From Myxococcota bacterium (lineage in GTDB: Bacteria > Myxococcota_C > UBA6777), in NCBI GenBank assembly GCA_023150835.1, contig JAKLKB010000009.1, positions 17,976-81,975 of the forward strand: a stretch of DNA of 64,000 bases, read 5' to 3'. The position numbers and the translations under genes were made by a program. Within the stretch, counting starts at the first letter, position 1. The number at the start of each line of letters is the position of its first letter. Positions 19,301-25,702 of the stretch are shown piece by piece. Below the pieces are notes generated by a model, which was not told the origin of the DNA, searched no databases, and saw only the letters and a program-made list of their open reading frames with translations.

Positions 19301-19724
19301 CGCCCTCCAAGACTACCAACGCGCCACCAAAATGGACCCCCAACTCACAAAACTACACGCTCTCATCGGCGATACCTACGTCCAACTCAAGCAGTTCGCC
19401 CCCGCCATCCGCGCTTATACACAATCCCTCCGCTTTCTGCGTGGCATCGAACGCGCCGAAGTCTACGCCAAAATGGGCGATATGTACCGCGATCAAGGCA
19501 CACTCCCCAGAGCCTCCTTCTACTACAACCAAGCCCTGCGCTCCGATCCAAAAATGTTCGATGTCTACCGGCGCCTTGCCTACACACTCAAAGATCAAAG
19601 ACAGTGGCGCTCTTGTGTCAACGCATTCAACAAATTCCTACAGCTTGCACCCGAAGATAACCCCGACCGCAAAGAAGCTCGCATCGATGCTCGTGGTTGT
19701 CACAACGCCATCTTCGAAAAATAA
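16362..19724 (+). CDS. Zinc ribbon/GYF/TM/TPR scaffold protein (1120 aa)
   Basis: An N-terminal MJ0042-like zinc ribbon (C5, C8, C28, C31) is followed by an Ala/Pro-rich linker. Next is a GYF_2 domain (about residues 172-224: YHLRRGSGRTFGPFPVSQI, then QFWSPMPDW). A single membrane span lies at about 320-345 (GLLFGVILLVGGTVVFLL). About 760 residues of TPRs follow; many units are close to consensus (for example YYLARTLEELKRSD, ALRSDPKMFDVYRRLAY). The head matches that of the GltJ-like protein at 9184-11790, but the exported part is TPR rather than TonB-like. The two proteins may therefore respond to the same cytoplasmic partner. The start has CGGAGA upstream. The next TPR gene follows after 62 bp. 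Confidence 0.8.
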   Translation: MIFYCPTCQGENNLPISSVPPGGLRTTCRHCQQSLHLNENGQITLLGGSAAGYATQPPRPNPDLEGLELELPQEDPFAQDLSADQELIDPYGNLDHLGLPDISGLPSAPPPLDDPFGNFAAQPNTYTAKASRPAPPAKAGRPAPAPTNDDPLADLYGELDKLDQQHAPPSQQEMRYHLRRGSGRTFGPFPVSQIRHMLQHGELNGSEQLSNDGQFWSPMPDWPEFQDLQTAQPAEQWEMNSPSYAAPPQTPTSKQHGSLQGPRPAASFARPAVSDNLSYSPPPDATPSYRPPENELPDHNPQRHKKHVHSALKTGENKKSSKGLLLVGLLFGVILLVGGTVVFLLPQGNNEIHPDIQIDLYRPFVTDGYAFYERNLLAKLSLDQRRYPNHPQLPLLNSLTYAMLLEHHPDKSLEAQLKSNHARLASPQPDAPLSPDRLWLNAMIALSANQTSPAQQWLQKLQQREPKHPAIPYLQGKIFYLQKQYNKSMATMQKLTQTNKQYARALYILGLSHAARKQFPQAFQAFYDATLVSDQAPHLPSFLQLFEIEEHLPKESKRYESLWRESEKAFKVRNRQLLAHYTFLRAQRARSQERLTEAYTLLVQAIQLDGENPRYKNQELPYLFATRQYPKIAKKLEPLVAPPRRDIQRDVALFYMRTLYHTREWVEGKRIAQHLVTLYPKDANLLFWSGLFEEGNKSYLLAFQAFSKALTLDPKHTASFFGQLRSAYKSGQTDLVQSLREKIPSYPIQSVDDRMALVRWLLLEKQFEEAAKHVQQALKELPGDELLHKQAGQIALEMREPAKAQHHFQQALKIFPEDKPSLLGLAKTLEQQGHLTTALQNYEKYLDLVRREDAEALFRTGRIFFSLKKYEEAEQRLERAINFNEKLAPAYYYLARTLEELKRSDHEKIQRNYEQAIQLDPHERSYQYRLASLFYKRQKLPQALQIYNKLLNIKGQSKPQKAEIFMARANLYAEVRDWKRALQDYQRATKMDPQLTKLHALIGDTYVQLKQFAPAIRAYTQSLRFLRGIERAEVYAKMGDMYRDQGTLPRASFYYNQALRSDPKMFDVYRRLAYTLKDQRQWRSCVNAFNKFLQLAPEDNPDRKEARIDARGCHNAIFEK

Positions 19725-19786
19725 TCGGCCCACGCCTAGACTCTCCCTCCAGCCATCACACCAAACACCACCCAAAGGACCAACCC

Positions 19787-21001
19787 ATGCGGACTTTTTA
19801 CAGCCTCTCCCTCTTCTTGTTGTTCCTCCCTTCCCTTGCTTTTGCAAACCTGCCCTCCTCCCGCCCCACAGCCACCCCAAACACCACCAAACCTCCCCTG
19901 CTTCAACTCGATATCGATCCCATGCTCCTTCGCGCAAAAGACGGCCAAGTCCGAAACATCCAACAACTTGACCTACGCGCACTCTACCAAACCGCCGCCA
20001 AAGCCTACTCCCTCAAAAAATACGACGACGCCATCAAACTCTACCAAGCCATCCGCACTTACTACCCCACACACCCCTACCTCTACGCCGCTACCTACAA
20101 CCAAGCCCTCGCCCACGAAGACAAAGCCGAACTCCCCGCTGCCATCGCGCTTTATCTCGATCTCCTCAAACAGCCCGCAACCCCCGCAAACATCGCCCTC
20201 AACGCCCGCTTTCGGCTCGCCGCATCCTACGGCAAAACCAAAGCATGGCAACCTGCCTTCCAACTCTACGATGCTCTCCTTCAAACCAACCTCTCCGAAG
20301 AAGACCGCATCGACGCCCTCGCCTACGCCGGCGAAGCCCTGTTTTTTCTACAACAACACGAACAAGCCCAGCCTCTCCTCCGCCTCGCCGTCGCTCTCCA
20401 CCTCCGAAAAGAAGCTCCACTCGGCAAGATCAACTATGCCGCCGCCATGTCCCAGTATTATTGGGCTCGCATCTATCATCTTCGCTTCAAACAGCGCAGC
20501 TTCCGCCTCCCTCAAACCAAAATGAAAGAAGATCTCGACGACAAAGCCCGCAACCTCCTGCGCGCACAACGCCTCTACCTCGACGCCATCCGCCTGCGAC
20601 ACGCCGAATGGGCCCTCGCTGCCGTCTATCAGATCGGCAAAATGTACGAAGAAATGTACGAATCCATGAACGCTGCCCCGATCCCCCCCGAACTCAACAA
20701 CGAAGAACGTCTCGTCTACACCCAAGAACTCCACAAAAAGATCAAGATCCTCCTCGACAAAGCCCTCGTCACCTATTACCGAAACCTCCAACTCGCCGAA
20801 CGCATCGGCATGAACAAAGCCGACTGGAAACAACGCACCGACCAGCGCTTTCAACAACTCCTTCTGTTCTACCAACGCTCCTTCGGCTCTCCCCCTCTCC
20901 TCCAAGAACTTCAACAAAAACAACCCTCCTCTCGACCCACTCCTCCGTCCCTTCAACAAAAACAACCCTCCTCTCGACCCACCTCCCCGCCATCCCGTTA
21001 A
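19787..21001 (+). CDS. Secreted TPR protein, unknown function
   Basis: The protein has 404 residues, and the chosen ATG has AAAGGA 7 bases upstream. Residues 1-20 form a classical signal peptide (FYSLSLFLLFLPSLAFA). Residues about 60-300 contain several TPR-like helical pairs (YSLKKYDDAIKLYQAIRTYYP; ALAHEDKAELPAAIALYLDLL), reminiscent of periplasmic TPR adaptors of the YbgF type. The last 30 residues are two copies of LQQKQPSSRPT. They come from a DNA tandem repeat that continues past the stop codon. It likely forms an operon with the zinc-ribbon/TPR gene before it. Confidence 0.7.
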   Translation: MRTFYSLSLFLLFLPSLAFANLPSSRPTATPNTTKPPLLQLDIDPMLLRAKDGQVRNIQQLDLRALYQTAAKAYSLKKYDDAIKLYQAIRTYYPTHPYLYAATYNQALAHEDKAELPAAIALYLDLLKQPATPANIALNARFRLAASYGKTKAWQPAFQLYDALLQTNLSEEDRIDALAYAGEALFFLQQHEQAQPLLRLAVALHLRKEAPLGKINYAAAMSQYYWARIYHLRFKQRSFRLPQTKMKEDLDDKARNLLRAQRLYLDAIRLRHAEWALAAVYQIGKMYEEMYESMNAAPIPPELNNEERLVYTQELHKKIKILLDKALVTYYRNLQLAERIGMNKADWKQRTDQRFQQLLLFYQRSFGSPPLLQELQQKQPSSRPTPPSLQQKQPSSRPTSPPSR

Positions 21002-21044
21002 AACAACCCTCCTCTCGACCCATCTCCCCGCCATCCCGTTAAAA
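20916..21044. repeat. Tandem repeat crossing a stop codon
   Basis: Three copies of a unit containing AAACAACCCTCCTCTCGACC, spaced 40-60 bp. Two encode the C-terminal QQKQPSSRPT repeats of the secreted TPR protein. The third lies after its TAA, which itself occurs within the shared CCATCCCGTTAAAA segment. The repeat number therefore directly sets the tail length, and the stop sits in repeat DNA. Confidence 0.7.
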
Positions 21045-21090
21045 TCGACCGCCCTGCCCCTCCAACTCCGACGATCTCCCTCGGCTTTCA

Positions 21091-21112
21091 AGTTTCACGA
21101 CATCGTGAAACT
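21091..21112. promoter_or_regulatory. Perfect palindrome, candidate operator 1
   Basis: Two 10-bp perfect arms (AGTTTCACGA and TCGTGAAACT) flank CA. The inner core TTCACGACATCGTGAA matches the second palindrome at 21577-21592 except for the central dinucleotide. It lies about 535 bp upstream of the HMG-CoA synthase start. The shape suits a dimeric winged-helix regulator, and one is encoded in this operon. Confidence 0.45.
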
Positions 21113-21410
21113 TTACCACAGTACTGTATCTTCGCTGCGACAAAACCAACCCTTTGTCCTGCCCAACACCTGTCATCAAAAGCCTTTTTCACGAGAGAAT
21201 CACAAGACAAACGCCACAACTTCATCAAGGGCCTGCAAATTGCTAGTCGCGCTGCGCCAAACGCCATGCTCAAAAAAAGCGCGAATCGTCTGCTTTTCGT
21301 CAGCATCACAAGCCCAGAAACGTCGACAACGCAGAAGATGTCTTGTGCTTTGTCGCGCTTGCGGCCTCAAACAACCGCCTCCCGCTCCAAGCGAGGGCCT
21401 GTTTGCCGCT

Positions 21411-21486
21411 TGCGGATGCCACCGCATCCATTGTGTCGCTTGCGGATGTCATCGCATCCATCGTGCTGTTCGCGGATGGATGCGCG
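21411..21486. repeat. Short palindromic repeats (GGATG...CATCC), about 3 copies
   Basis: Successive units of CTTGCGGATG followed by CGCATCCAT or similar, about 30 bp apart; the third is diverged. Each unit can fold into a small hairpin (GGATGC/GCATCC). No coding function is evident. Confidence 0.5.
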
Positions 21487-21576
21487 ATCCACAGCAACTA
21501 CCACAAGGCGCACGCATCTTTACATCGCATCGTGGCCGCGCTATCCAGCATCGCACGAACAAGGCATCCTTTTATC

Positions 21577-21592
21577 TTCACGATCTCGTGAA
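21577..21592. promoter_or_regulatory. Palindrome, candidate operator 2
   Basis: TTCACGATCTCGTGAA, with 7-bp perfect arms around TC. It lies 53 bp before the HMG-CoA synthase start, inside a larger imperfect inverted repeat bounded by GGCATC and GATGCC. It shares its core with the palindrome at 21091. Confidence 0.45.
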
Positions 21593-21645
21593 AAGATGCC
21601 ACCCCAAAACACTGCGATCCGACCGAACCCCACAGAGGCAGAAAC

Positions 21646-22905
21646 ATGAACGGAGCCATTTTGGATCTCGCCGTCGCCATTCCTCACCACTACGTCAGCC
21701 ATGAGGAGCTGGCCCGAGCGCGAGACGTTGAGGTAGACAAGTACCAACAGGGCCTAGGATGCGAAGAGATGGCGATCTGCGGCCCCGGCGAAGACACCGT
21801 CACCTTGGCTGCTGAAGCTGCATGGCGACTGTTCGAGCATCACCCTGAAGCTCGCGAACGTGTCGGATTGTGTGTCGTCGGAACCGAAAGCGGCGTCGAT
21901 GCCGCAAAGCCCGTCGCGATCTACGTTCACCGCTTGTTGGGACTCCCCCCAAACTGCCGCGCTTTTGAGGTTAAACACGCCTGCTACGGAGCCACCGCTG
22001 CCCTTCAGATGGCCTCGGCTTGGGTTCAACAACATCCCAAACGCCTCGCCTTGGTGATCGCCTCGGATATCGCACGTTATGAACGCGGATCTGCTGGTGA
22101 ACCCACCCAAGGAGCAGGGGCCGTTGCAATGTTGGTCGGAAAAGCCGAAGAACGCGATGCCCTCCTTCAGCTTTCCCCTATCAGCGGGGCTTTTGCCAGT
22201 GATGTGTACGACTTTTGGCGTCCACCCTACCAGTCCGAAGCCCTCGTCAAAGGCAAGTACTCGATGAACTGCTACCTCGAAGGTCTTCAAGGGGCTTACG
22301 AAGATTATTGCCGACAAGCAGGCGACGAACCCACCCCCGATTATCTGTTGTACCATGTCCCCTTCCCTGCGATGGCCCGAAAAGCCCACAGACGCATGAG
22401 CGATCTGCGCGGTCTCTCCGAAGATTTGTATCTCGACGATCTCGAACGCCGCGTCGAACCTGCCTTGTGGGCAAACCGAAAGATCGGTAATGTCTATTCG
22501 GGTTCGTTGTATCTTGCGCTTGCGGGCCTGTGTGAGCGCAAGGGAGCCCATCTGATCGGTCGACGTGTGGCGCTGTTTTCCTACGGCAGCGGTTCGTGTA
22601 GCGAATACTTTACTGGGCGATTTGGCGAAGGAATCTACCGTTTCCACCGGCATCTTCATTCCGTCCTTGAAGCAAGGACCGAAGTCGATGTCGATCAATA
22701 CGAGCTTTTGCACGATGCCTCGCTCAAAATGGAGCGCAATCACTCGTTCCAACCGGCGTTACCACATCAAGGACAGGCGTTCACCTTTTTGGGGATACGC
22801 GATCATGAGCGATGCTACCGCCAAAACTTCGCAGAAGACGCCGTTGCGCTCTCCAACGCCCGCCCCACCGCCCTCCACCACACACGACCTTTTCAACGTG
22901 CCTGA
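21646..22905 (+). CDS. mvaS: Hydroxymethylglutaryl-CoA synthase
   Basis: It condenses acetyl-CoA with acetoacetyl-CoA to form HMG-CoA, the first committed step of the mevalonate route. The protein has 419 residues. Catalytic residues are visible: Glu81 (VGTESGVDAAKP), nucleophile Cys113 (KHACYGATAAL) and His237 (YHVPFPAMARKAH). The C-terminus reads FTFLGIRDHERCYR, as usual for the family. AGAGG lies 8 bases before the ATG. The gene opens the mevalonate operon. In myxobacteria mvaS homologues also serve isovaleryl-CoA formation, but the kinases that follow point to mevalonate. The last 101 bp overlap the regulator gene. Confidence 0.93.
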   Translation: MNGAILDLAVAIPHHYVSHEELARARDVEVDKYQQGLGCEEMAICGPGEDTVTLAAEAAWRLFEHHPEARERVGLCVVGTESGVDAAKPVAIYVHRLLGLPPNCRAFEVKHACYGATAALQMASAWVQQHPKRLALVIASDIARYERGSAGEPTQGAGAVAMLVGKAEERDALLQLSPISGAFASDVYDFWRPPYQSEALVKGKYSMNCYLEGLQGAYEDYCRQAGDEPTPDYLLYHVPFPAMARKAHRRMSDLRGLSEDLYLDDLERRVEPALWANRKIGNVYSGSLYLALAGLCERKGAHLIGRRVALFSYGSGSCSEYFTGRFGEGIYRFHRHLHSVLEARTEVDVDQYELLHDASLKMERNHSFQPALPHQGQAFTFLGIRDHERCYRQNFAEDAVALSNARPTALHHTRPFQRA

Positions 22906-23485
22906 TCCCACTCCACACAACGACTCTCCACGCGAAGAACTCATGGCGATCTTTGCTGAATTCTTTGATGGCTTCGGCTTCAAACCGAACCTTGGTCGGA
23001 TCTGGGCTGCCCTGTTTTACAACGAAGCACCCATGAGCCAACGCGAGATCTGCGCCGAACTTGGCCTGTCTTCGGGCTTGGTCTCCCAAGGTCTCGCCGA
23101 ATTGATGCGCTTTGGCATGGTGGACACCGAACCCGCGCAGCGGGGCCGCGAAACGCTTTATCACAGCGAAACCAGCCTCCTCAAGATCGTCTCCTCCATC
23201 CTCAAGCAGCGCGAAGAACAGATCATCCAACGTCTCGAAGAGCGCATCCGTGCGCTCCAATCGCGTCTTGCGATCCAAACCGATCTCCCGCAGCAAGACA
23301 AAAAACGACTCGAACGCCTCGAAGAGATCTTGGTGATCTGTCAGCTTGCCTCCTCGATCATCGGCTTGGTCGAGATGTTTTCACGTTATTCTTATCACGC
23401 TGTTGCGCTTGGTGCCCGCGCTCTCACGCATCTGCGCGTAGCCCAACTCCCCGATCTTCTCGGATTAACCAAACGAACGCGCTGA
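22805..23485 (+). CDS. GbsR/MarR-family transcriptional regulator
   Basis: The protein has 226 residues. The chosen ATG (before SDATAKTSQ) overlaps mvaS by 101 bp; a shorter version from ATG 22943 would avoid most of the overlap. A Pro/Ser/Thr-rich N-terminal arm of about 40 residues precedes a winged helix-turn-helix (about 60-130: GRIWAALFYNEAPMSQREICAELGLSSGLVSQ, then a wing around RGRETLYHS). A long coiled coil follows (QREEQIIQRLEERIRALQSRL). This is the GbsR pattern of a dimeric regulator. Its place inside the operon suggests it controls the mevalonate genes, perhaps through the palindromes upstream of mvaS. Confidence 0.82.
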   Translation: MSDATAKTSQKTPLRSPTPAPPPSTTHDLFNVPDPTPHNDSPREELMAIFAEFFDGFGFKPNLGRIWAALFYNEAPMSQREICAELGLSSGLVSQGLAELMRFGMVDTEPAQRGRETLYHSETSLLKIVSSILKQREEQIIQRLEERIRALQSRLAIQTDLPQQDKKRLERLEEILVICQLASSIIGLVEMFSRYSYHAVALGARALTHLRVAQLPDLLGLTKRTR

Positions 23486-23493
23486 AACTCCAT

Positions 23494-23607
23494 AGGACTT
23501 ACGCAGTTCGATACGAAAAAGGCCCATGTTCGGGCGCGGGCGGTTCGCGAACCGCCCCTACAACGCGTTGATTCTTCACGGTTTCCCTTTTCAACTGCGT
23601 AAGCCCT
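23494..23607. mobile_element. 114-bp MITE with 15-bp terminal inverted repeats and 7-bp target duplication
   Basis: The ends are AGGACTTACGCAGTT and AACTGCGTAAGCCCT, inverted repeats with one mismatch. ACTCCAT directly repeats on both sides (23487-23493 and 23608-23614), as expected for a target-site duplication. The interior carries a GGCGGTTCGCGAACCGCC palindrome and no ORF. It sits 8 bp after the regulator's stop and 20 bp before the mevalonate kinase start. It therefore interrupts the operon without damaging either gene. Confidence 0.85.
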
Positions 23608-23627
23608 ACTCCATACGGATTCGCTGC

Positions 23628-24632
23628 ATGATCATCCAAACATCTGGCAAGTTCATTCTTGCGGGAGAACACTTTATCTTGTACGGCTGTCCTGCCTTGG
23701 CTTTGCCTTGGCATAGCGCCCACCTTACGCTGACTTCGGCTCCCTCGCATCCTGCGCCCGAACCTCCCGTATTGATCGAGGCTTGGCAACACGCACGCAG
23801 CCTGTTGTCTTTGCCCAAAGATACGGGGTTTCCATTCACTCTCCATTCGGACATCCCCTTCGGATGCGGCTTTGGCTCAAGTGCCGCCTTGTGCGTGGCT
23901 CTGCTTCGTGCCGCAGCCTACGAAGCCAACACCCCGCTCGACGACGCGGCCTTGATCGAACACGCCACCACCTTAGAGGCCCTTTTTCACGGTCGCTCTA
24001 GCGGATTGGACCCTGCAGTAGTCGTTCGTCAAACTCCCCTCCGCTTTCAGATCGGCCAACCCCCGCAGCCTTGGTCGTGGACGCTGCAAGGTGTCGGCAT
24101 CGTCTTGGCCGTCAGCCAAGAACAACGAAAAACCGCTGTGGCCGTCGAGCGCGTCCGCCATTATTCGCAGCGATATCCCGCCCGTTTTGGAGCTCTCCTC
24201 TCCCAAGCACGCGATCTGATCGAAGCGATCCAAACGCTTTGCGCATCCGCCCCCACCGAGACCTATCAACAGCGCATCCAAGGGCGTCTGCTTGGAACCC
24301 ACCTCGATCACAACCACGCGCTCCTCGCCGAGATGGATATCTCAGCCCCGCACCTCGAATCCCTCGTCCAATGCGCCCGAAACAACGGCGCTTGGGGAGC
24401 CAAACTCACAGGTGCAGGCATGGGCGGTGGCATGATCGCTGTCGCTGAACCCGACGCGCTCCCTGCTCTCGCCGAAGCCCTCCACGACGCAGGCGCCACC
24501 ACCACCCACATCCACCTCCCCCCCGTTCAACACCCCCCATCCTCCGCCATATCCGCTGCCTCGGAGACCACCACAAACATCGTATCCGCCTCTCCTGAAC
24601 CACCGAACCCAACACGGGAGCCCTGTCCATGA
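23628..24632 (+). CDS. mvk: Mevalonate kinase (GHMP family)
   Basis: It phosphorylates mevalonate at C5 using ATP. The protein has 334 residues from the ATG before IIQTSGKF. GHMP motifs are clear: KFILAGEHFILYG (motif 1), PFGCGFGSSAALCVALL (ATP-binding motif 2, about residue 80), HGRSSGLDPAVV and LTGAGMGGGMIAV (motif 3). The C-terminal 40 residues are Pro/Ser/Thr-rich. No good ribosome site is present because the MITE replaced the sequence before the start, so translation here may be weaker or coupled differently. It overlaps the next gene by ATGA. Confidence 0.88.
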   Translation: MIIQTSGKFILAGEHFILYGCPALALPWHSAHLTLTSAPSHPAPEPPVLIEAWQHARSLLSLPKDTGFPFTLHSDIPFGCGFGSSAALCVALLRAAAYEANTPLDDAALIEHATTLEALFHGRSSGLDPAVVVRQTPLRFQIGQPPQPWSWTLQGVGIVLAVSQEQRKTAVAVERVRHYSQRYPARFGALLSQARDLIEAIQTLCASAPTETYQQRIQGRLLGTHLDHNHALLAEMDISAPHLESLVQCARNNGAWGAKLTGAGMGGGMIAVAEPDALPALAEALHDAGATTTHIHLPPVQHPPSSAISAASETTTNIVSASPEPPNPTREPCP

Positions 24633-25702
24633 CTCTTTACGCAAGCGCCCCCTCCAACATCGCCCTTGTCAAGTACTGGGGCAAACGCAACACCCAACAC
24701 AATCTCCCCCTCACTTCAAGCTTTTCCGTCACGCTCGAAACCATGCGCACTTGGGTTGCGATCTCTCCGCTCTCCGATGGACCCGATCGATGGGCGCTTT
24801 ATGGAAATCCCAAAAAAGCCTTGCGCGTTCTCGCCGAAGCACGCGCTTTTACACACAACTCCCAGCCCCTCGCCATCTCCATCCACAACGACTTTCCCTC
24901 GGGCGCAGGACTCGCAAGCTCCGCTTCGTCGATGGCTGCGCTGGCCTTTGCCCTTGATCTCGCCCTCAACGACGGCAACACCCCACGCACCGAAGTCGCT
25001 CGGTGGGCGAGACTCGGTAGCGGCTCCGCTGTTCGCTCCCTTTATCCCGGCTTTGTGTTGTGGGAAGCCGGCCTCGATCCCGAAGGCCGCGATTGCATCG
25101 CACAAAGCCGCTTCCCCGCTTCTCAACTCCCACTTGATCTGATCGCCTGCGTTGTCGACGATCGCACCAAACCCATCGGATCCACCCAAGCGATGGAACG
25201 ATGCCGCGATACTTCCCCAAGCTACGCAGCCTTCCACACACGCAACGCCGATGACCTTCGACGCGCCCTCCACGCGCTCCAAACCCAAAACCTCGAAGCT
25301 CTCGGACAAGTCAGCGAAGAAAACTGCCTCGCCATGCACGCCGTCATGCACCAAGCCCAACCCCCCATCGACTATTTCCAAGACGGCACCCACGCCGCCA
25401 TCGCCACCGTTCGCGCTCTCCGTCAACAAGGACTTCCCTGCTTTTTTACCATCGACGCCGGACCCAACGTCAAAGTCCTTTGCCCTCCCGCCCACACACC
25501 CGCCCTCCGCGAAGCTCTTGAACACACCACAGGCGTCACACGCCTTCTTTTTGACCGCGTCTCCGACTCCGCCGCTCGCCGTGAACTCGCTTGGCCCGCT
25601 CATCTGCCCGCTCACGCGCACTCCCCCACAACACCTCTCCACACACACGCCATCCCGCTCCCAAACACAACCTCTTTCCCCCCCACAGGAGCGGCCCGAT
25701 GA
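24629..25702 (+). CDS. mvaD: Diphosphomevalonate decarboxylase
   Basis: It converts mevalonate 5-diphosphate to isopentenyl diphosphate with ATP hydrolysis and loss of CO2. The protein has 357 residues, a little longer than typical because of a His/Pro-rich C-terminal tail (about 40 residues). Family signatures: SNIALVKYWGKR at the N-terminus, FPSGAGLASSASSMAAL (phosphate loop) and RLGSGSAVRSLYPGFVLW (contains the catalytic-region Ser/Arg). It starts inside the ATGA overlap with the mevalonate kinase; GGGAG lies 9 bases upstream. Confidence 0.93.
   Translation: MTLYASAPSNIALVKYWGKRNTQHNLPLTSSFSVTLETMRTWVAISPLSDGPDRWALYGNPKKALRVLAEARAFTHNSQPLAISIHNDFPSGAGLASSASSMAALAFALDLALNDGNTPRTEVARWARLGSGSAVRSLYPGFVLWEAGLDPEGRDCIAQSRFPASQLPLDLIACVVDDRTKPIGSTQAMERCRDTSPSYAAFHTRNADDLRRALHALQTQNLEALGQVSEENCLAMHAVMHQAQPPIDYFQDGTHAAIATVRALRQQGLPCFFTIDAGPNVKVLCPPAHTPALREALEHTTGVTRLLFDRVSDSAARRELAWPAHLPAHAHSPTTPLHTHAIPLPNTTSFPPTGAAR

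Larger units (their letters stand above)
21002..21645. other. Long leader region upstream of the mevalonate operon
   Basis: This region is about 640 bp without a credible gene. It holds the end of the tandem repeat, two related palindromes (21091-21112 and 21577-21592) and a cluster of GGATG/CATCC inverted repeats (about 21411-21486). An open frame on the plus strand (21105-21704) has Cys- and Arg-rich composition unlike neighbouring proteins and no ribosome site, so I do not call it. Confidence 0.5.

Noticed and set aside
17733-19343. 536-codon open frame on the minus strand
   Set aside because: It lies antisense to an excellent TPR protein. Strong C-ending codon preference removes stops from the opposite strand, and the translated sequence is compositionally odd (Phe/Glu/Val/Gly) with no domain.
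21105-21704. 199-codon open frame upstream of mvaS
   Set aside because: Cys/Arg/His-rich translation, spans the palindromes and inverted repeats, overlaps the mvaS start, and has no ribosome site.
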